Shown here piece after piece: positions 7,119 to 15,228 of a stretch of 47,119 nt of DNA (the stretch's first letter is position 1; each line of letters starts with the position of its first letter). The notes beneath the pieces were generated by a model. The model made no database searches. It was not told where the DNA came from and saw nothing but the letters and a program-made list of their open reading frames with translations. This stretch comes from Thermoproteota archaeon. Its GTDB lineage: Archaea; Thermoproteota; Methanomethylicia; Methanomethylicales; B66-G16. Both the position numbers and the translations under genes were made by a program. Where the stretch lies: NCBI GenBank assembly GCA_003649085.1, contig QMQV01000002.1, positions 1-47,119 of the forward strand. The letters run 5' to 3'.

Positions 7119-8196
7119 TTAAAATTAGGGGCTTTTTACCCATTTGCTCAGCTGCTGTTAACACCTTTTTGCCTAGCTTGTTTGCAGTAGCGTAGACATC
7201 AGCCACTCTATCTGGGTATAGCTTGTCCCGCGTGAGGTGGTGGTCATAGATTATCAGCTTGGTTGATGTCTCTTCTATTATCTTGCACGTGTTTTGAACT
7301 GCTCTTCGCAAGTTTATGTTGTTGAACATGTAGCCCAGCAGGTAGGTCGGGGGACCATCAAGTATTAGGATGTCTGGGTTCTCGTCGATAATCCACTTAG
7401 CGTAGTCTTCGATTACAGGTCCTTGCAGATCTGAGGAGTGTACTATCTTGGCGTGGGGGTGTTCTACTACAATTGAGAGGGTCCATCCTACTCTATCGTA
7501 TTCAACCCCATGGAAGAAGGGCTTGGTAAAGCGGAGCTCCGTATTACTAAACTTGAATGACAGCCCATCGGCAAAAACAACTTTAAATTTATCCTTCACT
7601 TCGACCTCCTTACACCATGGTCCTTTTTGCCAAAGCTTTTCATGCAACTTCTTAAGCCACGCTCTCCCCTTTTCAAGTAGTTCGCGTTTCCTTGCGTTGT
7701 AGTCCCCGTAGTCTTTTGAGGCGGCTATTGGAAGCTCTTCTAGAGGATCTTTTAATTCAAAGCTTTGAGTCTCGGTATAAAGCATGTTTTCATCGAAGCT
7801 CCCTGTAAAAACTTCGATTAGCTGTGTGAGAAACAGCCTAGCACGATCCCATTGCGACTCATTAATCCACTTATTGGGATCTTTTATTAACAAGAGCTTG
7901 CCCTCGTAGACCTCTTTGAAGTCTTTAGGCAGCAGATGGTGGTCGTAGTGATAGTGGGTTACTGTTATGACATCAGCTTCCCGAGAAGCTCTGATAATAG
8001 CTTCTAAGGCTTCTTGTAGTAAGCGGTATTTCTCATCCCATGATAATGGGTAGCTTGGCTGCATCTCAGCTGCTCCAGGATCTATCAAGATCTTGACATC
8101 TGGTGTCGTGACTAATGTTGTGGATGATTTCGCCCCTAGGCTGTCAAACCATATTAACTCGACTTTGACATCTCCAACCTCTATTACACCTGACAA
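7105..8196 (-). CDS. UPF0282 family metallo-beta-lactamase-fold hydrolase
   Basis: 363 residues, about the usual length of this archaeal family. The metallo-beta-lactamase motif is HYHYDHH (near residue 82), preceded by LIDPGAA and followed by HSSDLQG and ILDGPPTYL, which provide later metal ligands. A final conserved His pair is in YDHHLTRDK. It should bind two metal ions and hydrolyse a phosphoester or similar bond; no substrate is established for UPF0282. Its 3' end overlaps the convergent membrane winged-helix gene by 14 bases. About 70 bases separate it from the divergent gene at 8268. Confidence 0.85.
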   Translation of the reverse strand: MSGVIEVGDVKVELIWFDSLGAKSSTTLVTTPDVKILIDPGAAEMQPSYPLSWDEKYRLLQEALEAIIRASREADVITVTHYHYDHHLLPKDFKEVYEGKLLLIKDPNKWINESQWDRARLFLTQLIEVFTGSFDENMLYTETQSFELKDPLEELPIAASKDYGDYNARKRELLEKGRAWLKKLHEKLWQKGPWCKEVEVKDKFKVVFADGLSFKFSNTELRFTKPFFHGVEYDRVGWTLSIVVEHPHAKIVHSSDLQGPVIEDYAKWIIDENPDILILDGPPTYLLGYMFNNINLRRAVQNTCKIIEETSTKLIIYDHHLTRDKLYPDRVADVYATANKLGKKVLTAAEQMGKKPLILTIES

Positions 8197-8267
8197 GACC
8201 TACGCCTCTTGTTCAAGATAGGCTTTTAGTCTCCACGTAAACTAAAGCTTAGCTAAGGTGTTTCGCT

Positions 8268-8792
8268 TTGAAAAGCATCAAGCCTCTTCACGCGCAGTGC
8301 TTTTTCAGCGTATCAAGAAGGGGGGAGTTTCATCAGTTTTTAACCTATGACTACTATGACCCACGTAACTATTACGCTAAGCTGGTTTATGCTGATGAAA
8401 AGAAGTATCTTAGAGAAATGCTTAGGTTGATGTATGGAATGCAAGAGCTATTGGATACTGAAGTTGTGAAGATTAACGGCGTACGCGTTAGACCGAGGGT
8501 TTTAAGCGTTGATATGGAGCATCGAGGTTTAAGAGAGGTACCCTATATAACTTGGCTGATATGGTTTAAAGGGAGGATTAAGAGGGGAGTTAACGTTTTT
8601 GAAAACGTATCTGAGGAAGAGGTCGCTGAATACGATTATGAGGTCGTGTGGCTTTTTCCTAAGGGAGCAAAGGTTCTTGAAGTTCACGTGCCTACTGACT
8701 ACGAAATTGTAGGCGATAGAGCGCTTTTCATCTGGGCTAGGAAAGGCGATAAAGTTGGAGGTCTTGAGAAAATTGTTTTTGAGGTAAGGTAG
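8268..8792 (+). CDS. Conserved-looking archaeal hypothetical protein
   Basis: 174 residues, TTG start with a weak ggtg upstream. No signal peptide or membrane helix. It is rich in aromatic and charged residues (TYDYYDPRNYYAKL, YITWLIWFKGRIKRG) and looks like a mixed alpha/beta soluble fold. I do not recognise the family. Its stop is four bases before the glycerophosphodiesterase start, so they share an operon. That hints at, but does not show, a lipid or phosphodiester link. Confidence 0.65.
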   Translation: MKSIKPLHAQCFFSVSRRGEFHQFLTYDYYDPRNYYAKLVYADEKKYLREMLRLMYGMQELLDTEVVKINGVRVRPRVLSVDMEHRGLREVPYITWLIWFKGRIKRGVNVFENVSEEEVAEYDYEVVWLFPKGAKVLEVHVPTDYEIVGDRALFIWARKGDKVGGLEKIVFEVR

Positions 8793-8796
8793 GCCT

Positions 8797-9501
8797 ATGG
8801 TGTTTGTTATAGGTCATAGAGGAGCAAAAGCCTATGAACCTGAGAACACCTTAAGGAGTCTAGCAAGAGCTTTAACATTTGGCGTAGACGCTGTTGAAGT
8901 GGATGTTAGGGCTTGTAAAGATGGGGCTTTAGTAGTTATACACGATGAAACCGTTGATAGAACTACAAATGGTAAGGGAAAGGTTAAGGACTTGACGCTA
9001 AACCAGCTTAAAAGACTTGATGCTGGCATGGGGGAGAAGATACCACTACTATCTGAAGTTTTAGACTTCGTTAAGGGTAAGTCTATGTTGCTCATTGAAA
9101 TTAAGGAGAAAGGCATCGAAGATAGGGTTGTCAAAGAGGTTATTGATAGGGATATGCTCGGGGATGTGGTGTTCATATCGTTTTACCATACATCTATTGC
9201 TAAGGTTAAGGATTTAGCGCCTAAGTCGAAGACGGGAATTATTTTCACATGCGAACCAGTAGACCCCGCAGACTTAGCTGTTAAAGCTAAGGCTGAGGTG
9301 CTGCTTCCGTCCTATATGACGTTAACAGAACATGTTGTTAAGAAAGCTCATGAGAAAGGGCTTATGGTGTACACGTGGGTATTGAATAAGCCTGAGGAGA
9401 TTATAGCGGCGTTAGAGCTAGGCGTCGACGGTTTTGCTTCAGATAAACCTGACTTAGCTGTAGAATATGCTAAGAAGCAGAGAACGCTCTTAACTTGGTA
9501 G
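8797..9501 (+). CDS. Glycerophosphodiester phosphodiesterase
   Basis: 234 residues, close to the family's usual size. It hydrolyses glycerophosphodiesters to an alcohol and glycerol phosphate. The GDPD signatures are clear: GHRGAKAYEPENT near the N-terminus (His and Arg for catalysis, Glu for metal), EVDVRACKDG, then VIHDETVDRTTNG, and IEIKEKG. There is no signal peptide, so it is cytoplasmic and probably recycles head groups of degraded archaeal lipids. ATG 8797 is four bases after the preceding gene. The 3' end overlaps pelA by 12 bases on the other strand. Confidence 0.92.
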   Translation: MVFVIGHRGAKAYEPENTLRSLARALTFGVDAVEVDVRACKDGALVVIHDETVDRTTNGKGKVKDLTLNQLKRLDAGMGEKIPLLSEVLDFVKGKSMLLIEIKEKGIEDRVVKEVIDRDMLGDVVFISFYHTSIAKVKDLAPKSKTGIIFTCEPVDPADLAVKAKAEVLLPSYMTLTEHVVKKAHEKGLMVYTWVLNKPEEIIAALELGVDGFASDKPDLAVEYAKKQRTLLTW

Positions 9502-10554
9502 CTTAAACCTTAGCAGAGCTGCTATTCCTCCTAAGTTTTTGAGTTGGAGACCTGCTTCATAGCTTGAACTAAAGATCTTTATCTTAGCTTTCCTCTGTTC
9601 AGCATGTCTAACTAAGTCCTCAACCTCACGTCTAAGACTTTCTTCATGTGATCTTAAGAGCTCGTCAAGGACCAATAGCTTTTCGATAGCATTCGCTTCA
9701 CACGCTTTCTTTACGTGATCTAGCCCATAGACTGCTTTATCTGGATCAGTAGCTATTTTCTCGAGAAGCTCGCTTAGTAAGCTTTCTTCCTCAACAATGC
9801 TGAAATCTCTTAATACCTTTAAAGCCACCCCTCGCTTTAAGGCCTCATGTACTCCTCTCATGCCGCCTGTTGAGGCATCTTCAACGTATACCTTTACCTT
9901 AGATTCCTTTAGTCCCTCTCTAAGCTTATCAGCTAACAAGTCTTTCCAAAAACCTGGCCCTGCAGCTATCAAGACCTTTATATCATGTCTTGAGCATATT
10001 TCCTTCAACATGCCTATGACATTGGAAAGCTCTCTTTCTAAAGCTTGCGACCTAGCTTGAGGATCCATCTTCCCGGGCAAGCTTAGCTTTGATTCAGCTA
10101 TTGGCTCAACACCATAATCGTGTAGTAGCCCTATTGCGAGATCTTCATCGTCCAAGGCTACTAAAATAACGCCCAACCTGCTTTTCTCAACAGCATTCTT
10201 TATCCTCTCAAGCTGATGTTCAGCCCACTCTTCTTTGATTATCTTAAGCTCATCTCCGATATCCACGTTTACCGTATGATGCCCATGAACTTCGTATTCC
10301 TTTGGGTGTTCTATAACTATGCCGTGAACTCTAAGCCTCGTAGTAAACGGCTGAAACTCAGCCCACTCAACTCTTATGCCTAAAACCATGCTTTTCCTCT
10401 TACTACCAGTTTTCTCGCTTTTCAGCTCTCTCGTAGTCTTAGCATATACCACGTCTCCCTTTTCTATGACGTTGTAAAGTACCCAAAGGTCATCTTGAGT
10501 CTCAACTTTAACCTTCATTTCCCCAGCTCTAGCGTCCCAGAATAGAACTTTCAC
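9490..10554 (-). CDS. pelA: Pelota/Dom34 ribosome rescue factor
   Basis: 354 residues, normal for archaeal pelota. It enters the empty A site of stalled ribosomes and, with aEF1A and ABCE1, splits them. Three domains are visible: an N-terminal Sm-like domain (WVLYNVIEKGDVVYAKTTR), a central domain (GVILVALDDEDLAIGLL, AAGPGFWKDLL), and an eRF1 domain-3-like end (GLDHVKKACEANAIEKLLV). It lacks the GGQ motif, as expected for pelota as opposed to release factor. It follows the HisC-like gene by six bases on the same strand. Confidence 0.95.
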   Translation of the reverse strand: MKVLFWDARAGEMKVKVETQDDLWVLYNVIEKGDVVYAKTTRELKSEKTGSKRKSMVLGIRVEWAEFQPFTTRLRVHGIVIEHPKEYEVHGHHTVNVDIGDELKIIKEEWAEHQLERIKNAVEKSRLGVILVALDDEDLAIGLLHDYGVEPIAESKLSLPGKMDPQARSQALERELSNVIGMLKEICSRHDIKVLIAAGPGFWKDLLADKLREGLKESKVKVYVEDASTGGMRGVHEALKRGVALKVLRDFSIVEEESLLSELLEKIATDPDKAVYGLDHVKKACEANAIEKLLVLDELLRSHEESLRREVEDLVRHAEQRKAKIKIFSSSYEAGLQLKNLGGIAALLRFKLPS

Positions 10555-10560
10555 GTTTCT

Positions 10561-11646
10561 TCACCGTAGTTCAGCTAACGCCGCTTTAAGCGAGTCTACG
10601 AAGATCTTGTTGTGCTCCATCTTCCCTATACCTACTCTTAAATACTCTTCGCCAAGCCCTTTAAAGCGAGATAAGTCTTTTACCGCCACTCTATACTTGT
10701 TAAGCAGGTGTTCTGCGAGCTTAGGAGCTTTAATATCGCCTCGCTTAAGGCTGAACATTAAGAAGTTTGCCCGCGACTCGTATGGCTTCACATCGCTTAG
10801 CTCAAGTAGTGAACGGTACACGAAGTCCCTACCTTCAATACAGGAACTGACTACCTGCTCAAGGTACTCCAGATCGCTTAAGGCAGCTATCGCAGCCTTT
10901 GACTCTAAAATGCTTATCTCATAGGGTATCCTGGCTTTTTCTAGGATGTTAATCGCTTCTTCAGCTGCAAGGGCATAACCTACCCTTAAACCAGCTAATC
11001 CAAAGGCTTTTGAAAAACTCCTTATTACAATGAGATTTGAGTAGTCTCTTACCATGTGCGCAACGGTGTATTTTGAGAATTCATAGTATGCCTCGTCGAT
11101 GACTACCATTATGTCAAGCTTTAAAAGCTCGCTCAACTCGTTCGCGCTTATCACTATGTTGCCCGTCGGATTATTTGGATTACATATGAAAACCACCTTA
11201 GCTTCTCTACATGCCGGTATTGCTTCATCTAAGCTTAGCGTGAAATTTGGCTTTTTCAGATAAACGTCGATGACCTCTACGCCAAAGGCTTTCGCAAAGC
11301 TTATGAAAACTGGATATGTTGGCTGATGAATTACTACCTTGTCTCCAGGCTTTGTAAAACATCTTAATACACAATCTAATGCCGCATCAGCGCCATGGAA
11401 GACGGAGATGTTTTCGACAGCTAAGCCTGTATATTTCGATAAGGCGTTTTTAAGCTCTATGACGTGATCTAAGCGGGTATACTGCCCAATGGCGTCTAAG
11501 TTTGCGAAAACCACATCGAAGACTTTTGGTGAGGGCCCGTAGAGGTTTTCGCTTAAATCAAGCTTAATAACATCAGCTGGTAAAGGTTTTTCATAGTATG
11601 GCCTGAGCTTATCAAGCCATGGATTTGCGAGTTTCTCCGCTTTCAA
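10561..11646 (-). CDS. hisC: Histidinol-phosphate aminotransferase-like PLP enzyme
   Basis: 361 residues, fold-type I aminotransferase of the HisC family. It would transfer an amino group from glutamate to imidazole-acetol phosphate in histidine synthesis. Seen: LSENLYGPSPKV at the N-terminus, GADAALDCVLRCF, NPNNPTGN, VIDEAYYEF, and the PLP lysine in SFSKAFGLAGLRVGYA. No other his genes are in the window, so it may instead act on aromatic or other amino acids; the HisC branch is broad in archaea. It is co-transcribed with pelA. Confidence 0.82.
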   Translation of the reverse strand: MKAEKLANPWLDKLRPYYEKPLPADVIKLDLSENLYGPSPKVFDVVFANLDAIGQYTRLDHVIELKNALSKYTGLAVENISVFHGADAALDCVLRCFTKPGDKVVIHQPTYPVFISFAKAFGVEVIDVYLKKPNFTLSLDEAIPACREAKVVFICNPNNPTGNIVISANELSELLKLDIMVVIDEAYYEFSKYTVAHMVRDYSNLIVIRSFSKAFGLAGLRVGYALAAEEAINILEKARIPYEISILESKAAIAALSDLEYLEQVVSSCIEGRDFVYRSLLELSDVKPYESRANFLMFSLKRGDIKAPKLAEHLLNKYRVAVKDLSRFKGLGEEYLRVGIGKMEHNKIFVDSLKAALAELR

Positions 11647-11716
11647 GGCTGAACACTACCTATTTCTATGGAGAATAACTCTTAGAGTAAAGGTTTGCTT
11701 AGAGGAGCTGATTGCT

Positions 11717-12184
11717 GTGAACGTTGTTATAAGAGAGTTTAAACCAGAGGACTATTATGAAGTCTACAAGCTTTGGAAGCTTACTAAGCAGGTGGCATTG
11801 GATAGGAAGTGGATTTATGAGCTTAAAGCTAAAAGGCAGCCTGACCTCTTTTTAGTCGCTGAAGTTGATGGAAAGGTTGTCGGAGCTGTTGTCAGCACAT
11901 ATGATGTCCAGTTTAGCCATGTTCACCATTTAGCAGTTCACCCTGATTACCAAAATAGAGGCATTGGTAGCTTGTTGTTGTCTGAGATTGAGCGTAGGCT
12001 TAAGGCTAGAGGATGTTTGGGCTTATTGATAACTGTTAATAAGAGGAATCCGAGGTATGAAGAGGTCTTAAAATTTTATCGTAAGAGAGGCTTTAGGGTT
12101 ATCGGAGATTATACACATGTTGGAAAGATGATTGGGAGAAAGGAGGATATGGTTAAAGCTTATGGCGTTAAAGAAAAATGTTGA
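11717..12184 (+). CDS. GNAT family N-acetyltransferase
   Basis: 155 residues, a single GNAT domain that moves an acetyl group from acetyl-CoA to an amine. The CoA-binding motif A is clear: HHLAVHPDYQNRGIGSLLL, with QNRGIG as the pyrophosphate loop. Later come the NPRYEEVLKFYRKRGF motif B and a basic tail. It resembles RimI/Ard1-like enzymes, but the acceptor is not predictable. GTG 11717 follows a gaggagctg ribosome site. The SpoIIM-family gene begins 16 bases after its stop. Confidence 0.85.
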   Translation: MNVVIREFKPEDYYEVYKLWKLTKQVALDRKWIYELKAKRQPDLFLVAEVDGKVVGAVVSTYDVQFSHVHHLAVHPDYQNRGIGSLLLSEIERRLKARGCLGLLITVNKRNPRYEEVLKFYRKRGFRVIGDYTHVGKMIGRKEDMVKAYGVKEKC

Positions 12185-12200
12185 GGAGACTTGACCTGCT

Positions 12201-12791
12201 ATGTCTAAAGCTTATGAAACGATAAGGTCGCGTTTATGGCTCATTCTACTAGCTACGTTTTTATTTGTATATGGTATACACGTAGGCTTGACAGCTAGTC
12301 CAGTTGAAGAAGCTAGCGCTTCAGCTAAGCTTATAGAAGTTATTAAAGAGCTTGCTAAGCTGTATAAGCCGTATAGCTTAAGCACTATGGTGTTTCTGTT
12401 GGTTAAGAACTCGCTAACTATGTATTTGATTTACTTCGCTGGCATAATGCTAGCTTTTCCCTCGGCTATCGTAGTGATTCTTAATGGCTTTGTAGTGGGT
12501 GTTGTCGGCAAGATTTTAGCTGAAGAACATGGAGCGTCTACAGCTTTCTTGTCCTTAGCTACGCATGGAGTTTTTGAAGTAGCCGCTCTTGTTATAGCTG
12601 CAGCTTTTGGACTAAACTTAGGGTTATGCGTGTTAAAGAGAGTTTTTAAGATCTCTTCACGAGCTAAAGTTAGTTTACGTGATTTAATTAAGCTTGACTT
12701 AGCTTCTTTAACTGTCGTAGGCATACCGTTGTTAGCTATCGCAGCCTTTATGGAGACTTTTGTTACACCTATGGTATCCGGGCTCTATTGA
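12201..12791 (+). CDS. SpoIIM/DUF95 family membrane protein
   Basis: 196 residues, about five hydrophobic segments. Family signatures: KNSLTMYLIYFAGIMLAFPS, then NGFVVGVV, and the key THGVFEVAALVIAAAFGLNLG stretch (the PHGxxE motif of SpoIIM proteins, with T instead of P). Despite the name, archaeal members have nothing to do with sporulation; their role is unknown, possibly membrane-protein quality or envelope function. Its last seven bases overlap the convergent glycosylase gene. Confidence 0.82.
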   Translation: MSKAYETIRSRLWLILLATFLFVYGIHVGLTASPVEEASASAKLIEVIKELAKLYKPYSLSTMVFLLVKNSLTMYLIYFAGIMLAFPSAIVVILNGFVVGVVGKILAEEHGASTAFLSLATHGVFEVAALVIAAAFGLNLGLCVLKRVFKISSRAKVSLRDLIKLDLASLTVVGIPLLAIAAFMETFVTPMVSGLY

Positions 12792-13687
12792 TGTCTGAGG
12801 AACTTTTCATAATAAATGAGCAGGTAGTAAGCTATGGGCCCCTTATACATACCCCATCTTTCAGCGTAAGTTGCGACTTCTTGCGCTGAAGCTATAGGCT
12901 TGTTAAAGATTATCTTAGCGAAAGCTTTTCTAATTCCTAGGTCATCTGATGGCAAGCTTTCCCACCTCTTGAAAGCTATGAGCAAAGCTAATTCGGCGGT
13001 CCACTTGCCTATGCCTTTAAGCGATGTTAGCACATCATAAAGTTCTCTTGTTGAAAGGGTTTCGAGCTTGTATAAGCTTAACCCCTTTAATACTTCTTGA
13101 GAAAGGGCTTTGACGTATCTCGCTTTGTTGAGACTGAGCTTGCATTTTCTTAAATCTTCAATGCTCATGCTAGCGAGTTTTTCAGGTGTTGGAAAGCTGT
13201 AAAAGCGTAGTCCTTCAACTTCCACGTAGTCGCCTACTTGCTCTACAAGGGACTTTATTATTGATAAGGCAGCTTTAATTGAGATTTGCTGGAAGGCTAT
13301 TGATAGGATAATCCCTTCAAAGGGTGTTGGCGCAAGCCAAGGTTTGAGACCATAAAGCTCCTTTGAAATCCACGAAAAGCCCTCTCCCATCGTCTTGTAG
13401 ACCTCCTTCAGGTCCAAGTCGTCGCAGAGGTGGCGTTTAACTAAGCTTATTACCTCACGTAGCTGTCGCTCGCTGACTTCATCAAATACCTTAATTTCTG
13501 CACGTGGGTGATCCACATTGCCCTTAAACGTTATCATGGTTGGAATTAACTTACCCTCAACCCTGAAAGCACGGTAAAGACAATTATCTTCGAAAATGGA
13601 GGGATAAGCTGGAGGGGTCGCTTCAAAAGTTAAGCTTATGTTGAATGGAGGTCTAAGCTTTATTTCAATTGACTTATAAGGCTTCAA
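12785..13687 (-). CDS. AlkA-type DNA glycosylase (HhH-GPD superfamily)
   Basis: 300 residues. An N-terminal AlkA-N-like beta domain (about 1-110) is followed by an HhH-GPD domain: the helix-hairpin-helix LTSLKGIGKWTAELALL and the catalytic Asp in LPSDDLGIRKAF. At the position where OGG1/AGOG bifunctional enzymes have Lys there is none, which favours a monofunctional alkyl-base glycosylase that removes 3-methyladenine and similar lesions. It stands alone on the minus strand and overlaps the convergent SpoIIM gene by seven bases. Confidence 0.88.
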   Translation of the reverse strand: MKPYKSIEIKLRPPFNISLTFEATPPAYPSIFEDNCLYRAFRVEGKLIPTMITFKGNVDHPRAEIKVFDEVSERQLREVISLVKRHLCDDLDLKEVYKTMGEGFSWISKELYGLKPWLAPTPFEGIILSIAFQQISIKAALSIIKSLVEQVGDYVEVEGLRFYSFPTPEKLASMSIEDLRKCKLSLNKARYVKALSQEVLKGLSLYKLETLSTRELYDVLTSLKGIGKWTAELALLIAFKRWESLPSDDLGIRKAFAKIIFNKPIASAQEVATYAERWGMYKGPIAYYLLIYYEKFLRHQ

Positions 13688-13760
13688 GGCTTCAACTCCT
13701 TAAGTTAGTTAAAGCTCAACTTTAAATATCAATTTTGATAAACGTAGTTGGTGCATGATT

Positions 13761-13765
13761 GGAGG
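13761..13765 (+). promoter_or_regulatory. Ribosome binding site that decides the zinc-ribbon start
   Basis: GGAGG lies seven bases before TTG 13773. The earlier in-frame ATG 13755 overlaps this site and has no ribosome site of its own, so the protein probably starts at 13773. Confidence 0.55.
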
Positions 13766-13772
13766 CGTAGTT

Positions 13773-13970
13773 TTGACAGCATACACTTGCCCCTACTGTG
13801 GTGCTAATATTGAATACCCTAAGTTAATGAGCATAGAGCTACACTACGATGCTGATGAAGAGGTTTTACCAGTTAAGTTACCTAGTGTCTTAAAACTCGA
13901 TGTTGTATGTCAAAGTTGCGGTAAACGCTGTGTTGCTTATTATAGCCTTGTTAAGCTAGAGGCGGTTTAA
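13773..13970 (+). CDS. Small zinc-ribbon protein
   Basis: 65 residues (71 if ATG 13755 were used). Two CxxC knuckles, CPYC near the N-terminus and CQSC about 40 residues later, form one zinc ribbon, with a beta-rich middle. Function is not known; such ribbons bind nucleic acid or proteins, or act as metal-binding accessory parts. Its TAA is directly followed by the GTG of the UppP-like gene (0 bases between), so the two are translationally coupled. Confidence 0.7.
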   Translation: MTAYTCPYCGANIEYPKLMSIELHYDADEEVLPVKLPSVLKLDVVCQSCGKRCVAYYSLVKLEAV

Positions 13971-14786
13971 GTGCTTGAACAAGCTATTTGGATTTTAATC
14001 GGCATAGTTCAAGGGGTAACCGAGTGGCTTCCTGTTAGTAGCAAGACTGCTGTAGCATTGACATTGAACTTTGTTGGCATAAAGCTCTACGAAGCCTACT
14101 CGCTTGGGCTAATAATTAACTCTAGCGCGGCTGTCGCCGCCACATACTATTTTAGGAAAGAGGTTTTGGGAATTCTACGCGCCCTAACTAGACCTCTAGC
14201 AAGCGATTATGAAGCAAGGTTATTACGCTTTGTTGTCATAGCTACGTTAACTACTGCTATTACGGGTATACCTCTCTACATCGCTGCTAAGCTGTTTTTA
14301 AGGTGGGTTAGCGAGTCCTTGATGCTCGTAATCATAGGGGTTTTCTTAGCGTTTACGGGTTTCTTAGCTCGTCAAAGAGAGAAGTTTTATGGCTTTATGT
14401 TGAAAGCTGTGCCGACTATGTCTGCCGCTGTTGTAGTTGGTTTAGCACAGGGTGTAGCAGCCTTACCTGGCATTAGCAGAAGCGGGATAACTGTCGCCAC
14501 CTTAATTGCACTGGGGTATTCGGGGGAGGATTGCTTTAGATACTCGTTTATTCTGGCCATTCCAGCAACAATATTTGGCGCGTTGTTAGACTTTACGCCT
14601 AGCTTGCTTTTGGGGGTTAGGAGTTATAGCATAACAGCTATTGACGGCTTACTAATATTTGTAGTAGCCGTTGCAGTAAGCTTGCTCACTATGGATATGT
14701 TACTCAAAGTGGCTGCTAAGACTAGGGTTTCTTGGATAGCTTTCGGTTTAGCTGCATTTGCTATAGCTGCAGCTTTCATAGTTTAG
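13971..14786 (+). CDS. uppP: UppP/BacA-like undecaprenyl-diphosphatase
   Basis: 271 residues, about eight membrane helices. It removes a phosphate from polyprenyl diphosphate, recycling the lipid carrier of surface glycans (dolichol-type in archaea). Both family motifs are present: VQGVTEWLPVSS with Gln14 and Glu18, and PGISRSGIT with the phosphate-binding Arg. The histidine that follows SSTG in bacterial BacA (His30 in E. coli) is replaced: this protein reads SSKTAVAL, with Ala27 there. I recall similar SSKT forms among Thermoproteota, so this may be a clade version, not a dead enzyme. It is coupled to the small zinc-ribbon gene. Confidence 0.85.
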   Translation: MLEQAIWILIGIVQGVTEWLPVSSKTAVALTLNFVGIKLYEAYSLGLIINSSAAVAATYYFRKEVLGILRALTRPLASDYEARLLRFVVIATLTTAITGIPLYIAAKLFLRWVSESLMLVIIGVFLAFTGFLARQREKFYGFMLKAVPTMSAAVVVGLAQGVAALPGISRSGITVATLIALGYSGEDCFRYSFILAIPATIFGALLDFTPSLLLGVRSYSITAIDGLLIFVVAVAVSLLTMDMLLKVAAKTRVSWIAFGLAAFAIAAAFIV

Positions 14787-14828
14787 CTCTTTGAATTATG
14801 TGAAAATGCAAATAAAAAGCGAAAACTT

Positions 14829-14836
14829 CTTTGCTT
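14829..14836 (+). terminator. Candidate oligo-T terminator after uppP
   Basis: A T6 run (gcttttttac) about 45 bases after the uppP stop, in the gap before feoA. Confidence 0.25.
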
Positions 14837-14920
14837 TTTTACTAGGCTAAGAAAATTAGACAAGACCAACTTTAATAACTGGGAAGTTAAGTTGAACAAA
14901 GTAGTCAGCGTGGAAGCAGT

Positions 14921-15211
14921 ATGTCTTCGCCGTACGACGTAACAAGGTTTTCAAGCACCCATCTTGGAACGAGCGAACGGGACGTTATCCCATTGGCTGC
15001 GCTTAAGCCTGGAGATAAAGCTGTTGTAGTGGCTATTGTTGGCGGACCTGGGCTAATTAGGAGGCTCGCGGATCTTGGGCTTACTCCTGGCACAGAAGTT
15101 GAAATGTCTAGACGTGGTGTGCTTCGTGGACCTATCGAGGTCTATGTTAGGGGTGTTAGGCTGGCTTTAGGCTTTGGTGTTGCATCTAAGGTGCTTGTTA
15201 AGCCTCTATAG
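14921..15211 (+). CDS. feoA: Ferrous iron transport protein A
   Basis: 96 residues. An SH3-like FeoA domain covers residues about 22-95, with IPLAALKPGDKAVVV, the GGPGLIRRLADLGLTPGTEVE core, and the GPIEVYVRGVRLALG strand pair. It is a cytoplasmic helper that binds FeoB and is needed for ferrous iron uptake. The first 20 residues are outside the domain. It precedes feoB on the same strand, five bases before the longest feoB frame. No DtxR or Fur regulator gene lies in the window. Confidence 0.93.
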   Translation: MSSPYDVTRFSSTHLGTSERDVIPLAALKPGDKAVVVAIVGGPGLIRRLADLGLTPGTEVEMSRRGVLRGPIEVYVRGVRLALGFGVASKVLVKPL

Positions 15212-15228
15212 TTCTCTTGGTGAGAGCT

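Noticed and set aside
12785..12800. Adjacent TGATG and CTGA words resembling C/D box RNA motifs
   Set aside because: They are directly next to each other with no guide between, and lie in stop codons and coding sequence.
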